Shown here: positions 58,848 through 64,000 of the stretch, one piece after another
How positions within the stretch are numbered: the stretch's first letter is position 1
Layout: every line of letters starts with the position of its first letter
Source: JBMNKL01 sp050952225
GTDB taxonomy: Bacteria > Bacillota > Clostridia > Acetivibrionales > DTU013
Direction: 5' to 3'
DNA length: 64,000 nucleotides
NCBI GenBank assembly: GCA_050952225.1
Contig: JBMNKL010000001.1
Location: forward strand, 372,001-436,000
Notes under the pieces: model-generated
What the model was told of the DNA's origin: nothing
Databases searched by the model: none
Seen by the model: the letters and a program-made list of their open reading frames with translations, nothing else
Program-made: the position numbers and the translations under genes

Positions 58848-59636
58848 ATGAAGATATTGGTTTGCATCAAGCAAGTGCCGAGCACTGCAAAAGTCGAAGT
58901 GGACGAAGAAACAGGCGTACTAAAGAGAGACGGCGTGGAAAGTAAAATGAACTCCTATGATTTGTACGCGCTTGAGGTTGCCCTCCGGATAAGGGAGAAG
59001 CTCGGGGGTACAATTACCGCCGTGACCATGGGTCCTCCCCAGGCGCAAAGCATTATCAGGGAAGCCTACATGATGGGCATAGATGAGGGATATATTTTAT
59101 CCGACAGGAGGTTTGCCGGGGCGGACGTGCTTGCGACTTCCTATACGCTTTCGCAGGGGATAAGGGCCATAGGGAGCTTTGACATCATAATTTGCGGCAG
59201 GCAGACGACCGACGGCGATACGGCGCAGGTGGGACCGGCTGTCGCGGAATACCTTGGAATACCCCATGTGGCATGGGTGAAATCAATCGAGGACGTCACC
59301 GAAAAAAGCATCACCGTTGCGCAGGACATGGCCAACAGCGTTGAAATCGTCGAACTGGCTTATCCCTGCCTGATTACGGTTGAGAAGGATATCGTGCAGC
59401 CGAGGCTTCCTTCATTCAGGAAAAAACTCCAGAGTTCGGACCGTCCGGTCAGGGTGTTCAGCCTGGACGATTTTGCGGACAAGGATGAAAACAAGTACGG
59501 CTTGAGCGGGTCGCCAACGAGGGTGGAAAGAATCTTTCCCCCGGAAGCAAACACGCAAAGGGTGATATGGGAAGGCAGCCCGGAAGACCTTGCCGGGAAC
59601 GTATATGATACTTTGAAGGAAATGAAGTTTATATAA
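58848..59636 (+). CDS. etfB: Electron transfer flavoprotein beta subunit (LctB-like)
   Basis: A 262-residue EtfB. MKILVCIKQVPSTAKVEVDE, CGRQTTDGDTAQVGPAVAEY and the ETF-beta signature region VEIVELAYPCLITVEKDIVQ are clear. In electron-bifurcating ETFs this subunit holds the bifurcating FAD with EtfA. The ATG follows GCAGGGAGTG. It is the first gene of etfB-etfA-lctD-larA behind operator site 2. Confidence 0.94.
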   Translation: MKILVCIKQVPSTAKVEVDEETGVLKRDGVESKMNSYDLYALEVALRIREKLGGTITAVTMGPPQAQSIIREAYMMGIDEGYILSDRRFAGADVLATSYTLSQGIRAIGSFDIIICGRQTTDGDTAQVGPAVAEYLGIPHVAWVKSIEDVTEKSITVAQDMANSVEIVELAYPCLITVEKDIVQPRLPSFRKKLQSSDRPVRVFSLDDFADKDENKYGLSGSPTRVERIFPPEANTQRVIWEGSPEDLAGNVYDTLKEMKFI

Positions 59637-59741
59637 ACAACGGGTGCGCTTTGTTGCGATATTTCAGCAGGGATGGCATCAATGGCCGGAATAGCAAGGG
59701 TAATAATATATTCTGTTAAAGTGATCATGAAAGGAGACTGT

Positions 59742-60953
59742 ATGGCTGCTATAGCAATATTCGAAAAAAAATGCAACATGTGCGGCGCTTGCGTGAAGGC
59801 ATGTCCCTTCGGCGCCTTGGAAATCAAAGGGGATAAGGTTGAAGCAAATGCTTCGTGCAGGATGTGCGGGATTTGCATTAAAAACTGTCCATGCAACGCG
59901 ATTACAATTATAGATGAAGCCAGGCCATCCGTTAACAAAAGCGAATGGAAGGGCATCATGGTTTATGCCGAACACGTGGACGGCGCTGTCCATCCTGTAA
60001 CAATAGAACTGATAGGAAAAGCCAGGGAACTTGCGGAAAAGATACATCATCCGGTTTATTGCCTGATGATTGGAAACGAGCTGAAGGATGAACCGGAAAA
60101 ATTGCTGGGTTTTGGCGTTGACAAGGTATTCGCATACGAAGACGGGCAGTTGAGGTATTTCAGGTCGGACTTGTATACGGACGTTTTTGAAGACTGTATA
60201 AATAAAGTAAAGCCCGCAATTGTGCTGGTTGGGGCCACTTCCGCAGGCAGGTCGCTCGCCCCGAGGGTGGCTGTCAGGTTCAGGACGGGGCTGACGGCTG
60301 ACTGCACGAAACTTGAAATAAGGGATAACACGGATCTTGTCCAGATCCGCCCTGCTTTCGGCGGAAACATCATGGCCCAGATAATTACTCCGAACAGCAG
60401 GCCGCAGTTTGCCACCGTCAGGTACAAGGTAATGGACAGGGCGTCGTGCGTGGAGAACCCGCAGGGTGCCGTCGTTCATATGACCATAAGCAGGAAATTA
60501 AAATCAAGAATCAATGTAATCAAGGTCACACCGAAAGAAAAGCAGCCCGGAATTTCCGATGCCGAAGTGCTGGTGGCCGGGGGAAGGGGCCTGAAAGAGC
60601 GGAAAGATCTCGCATTGCTCGAGGAGCTGGCCCGTCTCCTGGGAGGGCAGACCGCCGTTGCCAGGCCGTTGGTCGAAGCGGGCTGGGCGCCGTATACAAA
60701 GCAGATCGGCCTTTCCGGAAGGACCGTGAAGCCCCGCCTGATTATAACCTGCGGCATATCCGGGGCGGTACAGTTTACAGCCGGCATGAATACGTCGGAG
60801 TGCATCATTGCCATTAACAAGGATAGGAACGCGCCTATTTTCGAAACAGCCCATTATGGAATTGTAGGAGATCTCTATGATATAGTGCCGGGGCTTATTG
60901 ATATGATAAAGAAGGAGGGCGGCGATTTATGCGGTATAAATATAAAAAGGTGA
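59742..60953 (+). CDS. etfA: ETF alpha subunit with N-terminal 2x[4Fe-4S] ferredoxin (LctC-like)
   Basis: About 403 residues. The N-terminal ferredoxin domain (about 1-65) has two clusters: CNMCGACVKACP and CRMCGICIKNCP. The rest is EtfA (about 70-400), ending with the FAD site LSGRTVKPRLIITCGISGAV, TAGMNTSECIIAINKD and APIFETAHYGIVGD. The fused ferredoxin is typical of LctC and CarE-type bifurcating ETFs and points to ferredoxin-linked electron flow. ATG 59742 lies behind AAAGGAGA; earlier in-frame ATGs lack a site. The last 25 nt overlap lctD. Confidence 0.94.
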   Translation: MAAIAIFEKKCNMCGACVKACPFGALEIKGDKVEANASCRMCGICIKNCPCNAITIIDEARPSVNKSEWKGIMVYAEHVDGAVHPVTIELIGKARELAEKIHHPVYCLMIGNELKDEPEKLLGFGVDKVFAYEDGQLRYFRSDLYTDVFEDCINKVKPAIVLVGATSAGRSLAPRVAVRFRTGLTADCTKLEIRDNTDLVQIRPAFGGNIMAQIITPNSRPQFATVRYKVMDRASCVENPQGAVVHMTISRKLKSRINVIKVTPKEKQPGISDAEVLVAGGRGLKERKDLALLEELARLLGGQTAVARPLVEAGWAPYTKQIGLSGRTVKPRLIITCGISGAVQFTAGMNTSECIIAINKDRNAPIFETAHYGIVGDLYDIVPGLIDMIKKEGGDLCGINIKR

Positions 60954-62335
60954 CTGCCGAAGATATATTGTTTTTCAGGAATACATGTTCACCGGATAGA
61001 GTGTTCACGGGGAATGATATAAATGACGATTATACCCACGACGAGATGCCGGAATACGGGAAATACATGCCCGAGGCCGTGATAGAGGTTTTAAATGCCG
61101 GCGAAGTGTCGGAAATCATGAAGTATGCTTACGCGAATGGCATACCTGTCACTCCAAGGGGATCGGGTACCGGGTTGTGCGGGGGAGCAGTGGCCATACA
61201 CGGAGGAATAGTGCTGTCTCTTGCAAGGATGAACCGGATACTGGAAATTGACGAAGAAAACTTGACGGTTACGGTTGAACCGGGAGTGCTATTGATGGAA
61301 TTAATAAAGGCGGTGACAGAGCGCGGGCTTATGTATCCGCCGGACCCCGGAGAAAAGAGCGCCACCGTCGGGGGAAACGTCATGACTAACGCCGGTGGTA
61401 TGCGGGCGGTAAAATACGGTGTGACAAGGGACTACGTCCAGGGTATGGAGGTGGTCCTGCCGGACGGGGAAATTGTCGAACTCGGGGGCAAGATAGTAAA
61501 GAACAGCTCGGGCTATAGCCTGAAGGACCTGATGATAGGTTCGGAAGGCACGCTGGGCGTCGTGACGAAGCTGGTTTTAAGGCTGATACCGGCTCCGAAA
61601 AAGGTGCTGAGCCTGCTGGTGCCTTTCAACAGCCTTGACGAATGCATCGATACCGTACCCAAAATTATCAGGTCCAGGAATGTGCCCACGGCAATAGAGT
61701 TTATGCAGAAAGAGGTTATCGAGGCGGCCGAGGAGTACCTTGGCAAGCAGTTTCCCGACAAATCGGCAAGCGTCTACCTGCTGCTGACTTTTGACGGCAA
61801 TTCGAAAGAGGAAATTGAGCGTATTTATGAGGAAGCGGCCCGGCTGTGCCTTGACGCCGGCGCGGTGGATGTCTTCATTTCGGATACGGAAGAGAGGCAG
61901 GAATCCATATGGAACGCAAGGGGCGCCTTTCTTGAAGCAATCAAGAGCTCTACCCCGGAAATGGATGAATGCGACGTGGTGGTGCCAAGGAATAAAATAC
62001 CCGAGTTTGTCAAGTTTATAAGCACGCTGGAGAAAAAGCACAATATAAGGATCAGGAGCTTCGGACACGCGGGCGACGGAAACTTGCACGTTTATGTATG
62101 CAGGGATTCGCTTGCTGAGGCCGAGTGGAAATATAGGCTCGAATGTGTAATGAACGCAATGTATGAAAAGGCAAAAGAGCTCGACGGACAGGTTTCGGGA
62201 GAGCACGGAATAGGGCATGCCAAGATACCTTTTCTGCGGAGTTCTGTAGGGGATACCCCGATGAGGCTGATGCAGGCGATCAAGAAATCTTTTGATCCGA
62301 AGAACATACTCAACCCTGGAAAAGTGTGCATGTAG
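60929..62335 (+). CDS. FAD-dependent lactate dehydrogenase (LctD/GlcD type)
   Basis: A 468-residue FAD-linked oxidase. PCMH FAD domain (about 45-225) with PRGSGTGLCGGAVAIHGGIV and PGEKSATVGGNVMTNAGGMR; C-terminal FAD-oxidase domain with SFGHAGDGNLHVYV (metal and substrate His) and SGEHGIGHAK. Together with a ferredoxin-bearing EtfA/EtfB this matches the Acetobacterium LctBCD complex, which oxidises lactate with NAD by driving uphill electrons with reduced ferredoxin. Glycolate or another 2-hydroxyacid cannot be excluded from sequence. Confidence 0.88.
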   Translation: MRYKYKKVTAEDILFFRNTCSPDRVFTGNDINDDYTHDEMPEYGKYMPEAVIEVLNAGEVSEIMKYAYANGIPVTPRGSGTGLCGGAVAIHGGIVLSLARMNRILEIDEENLTVTVEPGVLLMELIKAVTERGLMYPPDPGEKSATVGGNVMTNAGGMRAVKYGVTRDYVQGMEVVLPDGEIVELGGKIVKNSSGYSLKDLMIGSEGTLGVVTKLVLRLIPAPKKVLSLLVPFNSLDECIDTVPKIIRSRNVPTAIEFMQKEVIEAAEEYLGKQFPDKSASVYLLLTFDGNSKEEIERIYEEAARLCLDAGAVDVFISDTEERQESIWNARGAFLEAIKSSTPEMDECDVVVPRNKIPEFVKFISTLEKKHNIRIRSFGHAGDGNLHVYVCRDSLAEAEWKYRLECVMNAMYEKAKELDGQVSGEHGIGHAKIPFLRSSVGDTPMRLMQAIKKSFDPKNILNPGKVCM

Positions 62336-62382
62336 GCTAAAAGCCGGTAATCCTGCAATATGTTTAAAGGGGTGTTGTAGTT

Positions 62383-63657
62383 ATGAAAAATATCAAAATT
62401 CCCTATTCAACTGGTTACAAGGAGATTTTGCTTGATGGAGCAAGGATTAAGGGCATACTGAAATCCGGCGCAGATGATTTTAAAGCCGGGCAATCCCAGG
62501 AGGAACTGGTAAGAATGGCGCTTGAACGGCCTGTCAATTCGGCGAGGCTTCGTGACATGGCAAAGGATAAAAAAAGGGTATTGATTATTACCAGTGACCA
62601 TACCAGGCCTGTTCCGAGCAGGATAACCCTGCCCATAATTTTGGAAGAGGTCAGGAGCCTGAACAAGGATGTCGAAATAAAGATTCTTATTGCCACAGGA
62701 TTTCACAGGGGAAGTACATACGAAGAAATGGCGGCCAGGTTTGGCGAAGACATAGTAAACAATGAAGTTATTATTAACCATGATTCCAGGAATAAAGAAG
62801 ATATGTCATTTAAGGGCATACTGCCTTCGGGAGCCGAGCTCTGGCTCAATTCCCTTGTTGATTGGGCAGACCTTGTCATATCCGAAGGCTTTATTGAACC
62901 CCACTTTTTTGCAGGATTTTCCGGCGGGAGAAAAAGCATATTGCCGGGAATTGCTTACGAGAGAACGGTTATGGCAAACCACTGCGCCCGGTTCATTGCT
63001 CACGAGCGGGCAAGGACGGGCATTATTGAAGGCAACCCGATCCACGAAGACATGGTATATGCGGCGCATGTGGCAAAACTGAGCTTTATACTAAACGTCG
63101 TCATAAATGGAAAAAAGGAAATCATCAGGGCTTTTGCCGGGCATCCCGATGAAGCCCACTACGAAGGCTGCATGTTTGTAAAGCAGCTCGCTGAGGTAAA
63201 GGCCGTGAAAGCGGACATTGTGATTACCTCGAACGGGGGGTATCCTCTTGACCAGAATATATACCAGGCGGTAAAGGGAATGACCGCGGCAGAGGCATGT
63301 GTAAGGCAAAACGGCGTTATTATCATGGTTGCCGCCTGTAATGACGGCCATGGCGGAGAGGCGTTTTTCAACTGGTTTGCAAATGCGGAATCAGCATCAG
63401 AGGTTGCTGAAAAGATATCCCGTATTCCGCAAATGGAAACCGTCCCCGACCAGTGGGAAGCACAAATCCTGGCAAGGGTGCTTTCAAAATGCACTGTTAT
63501 TATGGTTACCGATATGTGTGATCCCGGGCTTATTGAAAAAATGCATATGAAGCATGCGTCGTCTATAGAAGAGGCGCTGTTCATGGCAGAAACTATAACA
63601 GGGAAAGAATCGGATATTGCCGTGATTCCGGACGGAGTGGGCGTTATCGTGGTTTAG
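62383..63657 (+). CDS. larA: LarA-type nickel-dependent racemase
   Basis: A 424-residue LarA family (DUF2088) protein. TSDHTRPVPSR (N-terminal catalytic His region), ATGFHRGSTYEEM and GFSGGRKSILPGIA (Lys that carries the nickel-pincer cofactor in LarA) are present. It would interconvert L- and D-lactate, supplying the D-form to the dehydrogenase. Specificity is inferred from the operon, since the family also contains other 2-hydroxyacid racemases. The larBCE cofactor genes are not in the window. The start follows AAAGGGGTG. Confidence 0.85.
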   Translation: MKNIKIPYSTGYKEILLDGARIKGILKSGADDFKAGQSQEELVRMALERPVNSARLRDMAKDKKRVLIITSDHTRPVPSRITLPIILEEVRSLNKDVEIKILIATGFHRGSTYEEMAARFGEDIVNNEVIINHDSRNKEDMSFKGILPSGAELWLNSLVDWADLVISEGFIEPHFFAGFSGGRKSILPGIAYERTVMANHCARFIAHERARTGIIEGNPIHEDMVYAAHVAKLSFILNVVINGKKEIIRAFAGHPDEAHYEGCMFVKQLAEVKAVKADIVITSNGGYPLDQNIYQAVKGMTAAEACVRQNGVIIMVAACNDGHGGEAFFNWFANAESASEVAEKISRIPQMETVPDQWEAQILARVLSKCTVIMVTDMCDPGLIEKMHMKHASSIEEALFMAETITGKESDIAVIPDGVGVIVV

Positions 63658-63714
63658 GCGAAGATGACATTTCGTGCTGCAGAGTTAACAAAGGAGAGTG
63701 AAAATAAAATATTA

Positions 63715-63743
63715 TTGACAACTTCATTTTCTCGATATATACT
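63715..63743 (+). promoter_or_regulatory. Strong promoter downstream of larA
   Basis: TTGACA (63715-63720), 17-nt spacer, TATACT (63738-63743). Just behind it GCATAC/GTATGC form a 6-bp inverted repeat (about 63748-63764). Confidence 0.75.
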
Positions 63744-63747
63744 GTAC

Positions 63748-63960
63748 GCATACAGATGGTATGCTCTTTGTAGTATTATTTAACATTTCCATGTTCTAGG
63801 GCAGGCGGTTTTGATGTCAGCTATAGTACTTGCAAAAGCCAGGGTTTGATTTTGCTGTTGGTATGTTATAGTCCAGGAGTAAACCATCTTAGAAACCCTA
63901 AATGCATCAATTTATGCAACTGCGGCACACTTTCCACGATATATGTCGCAGTTTTTTTCT
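63748..63960 (+). ncRNA. Possible small RNA or leader between promoter and terminator
   Basis: About 210 nt without a credible ORF, flanked by a consensus promoter and a terminator. Internal pairing is visible: AGGGTTT (near 63841) with AAACCCT (near 63894), and TGCAT/ATGCA near 63902-63917. No known class was recognised. It could be a leader of a gene beyond the window. Confidence 0.4.
63917..63960 (+). terminator. Terminator at the window end
   Basis: ACTGCGGCA with TGTCGCAGT, then a long T-run (TTTTTTTCTTTTTC). Confidence 0.75.
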
Positions 63961-64000
63961 TTTTCTTATTCTTACGATTCTTACGAAAAATTAACGCAGC

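Overview
The window looks like a chromosomal segment of a spore-forming, anaerobic, low-to-mid GC Firmicute of class Clostridia. The evidence is an alpha/beta SASP, a CwlJ-GerQ pair, a YyaC homologue, a WalRK-HIJ cell-wall regulon, T-box leaders, an ETF-linked lactate dehydrogenase and clostridial-type 16S/23S sequence. Gene content (gyrA next to an rrn operon, then walRK/walJ, yyaC, yyzM-like and htrA) suggests a position not far from oriC. Genus is not resolved; a cellulolytic-Clostridia relative is a guess.

Layout. 1-2458: 3' part of gyrA. 2586-8781: a complete rrn operon (two promoters, 16S, tRNA-Ala, 23S, 5S, terminator). The 23S gene carries an insertion of roughly 390 nt at helix 45, filled with about eight tandem ~33-nt hairpin units. 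8807-9117: a ~300-nt imperfect palindrome. 9297-12836: nadABC, ending in a terminator made of DnaA-box sequence. 12995-16335: secreted lipase-like hydrolase, CBS-pair protein, gerQ, cwlJ and SASP. 16370-24735: surface-layer region with a heavily frameshifted S-layer-type gene, two TolC-like coiled-coil proteins and an SLH/Ig-like surface protein.

24762-32566: the wal locus (walR, walK, a small secreted protein, walH, walI, murA, walJ). 32751-37567: membrane protein, glycerophosphodiesterase, a GT-C/WsfD-like membrane protein, a DagK-type lipid kinase and a Cys-rich orphan. 37621-42296: rho with a long charged insertion, rpmE, a DUF1385 protein and prmC. 42271-46708: PAS-SpoIIE phosphatase, yyaC, LiaI/LiaF-like membrane protein, DUF951 protein, HtrA protease and an orphan. 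46747-49773: metNIQ methionine transporter (minus strand) behind a Met T-box. 49846-55213: ilvB-ilvN-ilvC-cimA behind an Ile T-box. 55230-57878: small hypothetical, L,D-transpeptidase, PH-domain protein and a broken DUF4085 gene. 57986-63657: FadR-type regulator, etfB, etfA with an N-terminal ferredoxin, an FAD lactate dehydrogenase and a LarA-type racemase, matching the electron-confurcating lactate system. 63715-63960: a promoter-to-terminator stretch with no ORF, possibly a small RNA or leader.

A strong caveat: at least nine loci carry frameshifts or a premature stop, often single-base changes in short homopolymers and including normally essential genes (walK, prmC). Sequence or assembly error is therefore a serious alternative to real gene decay in this window.
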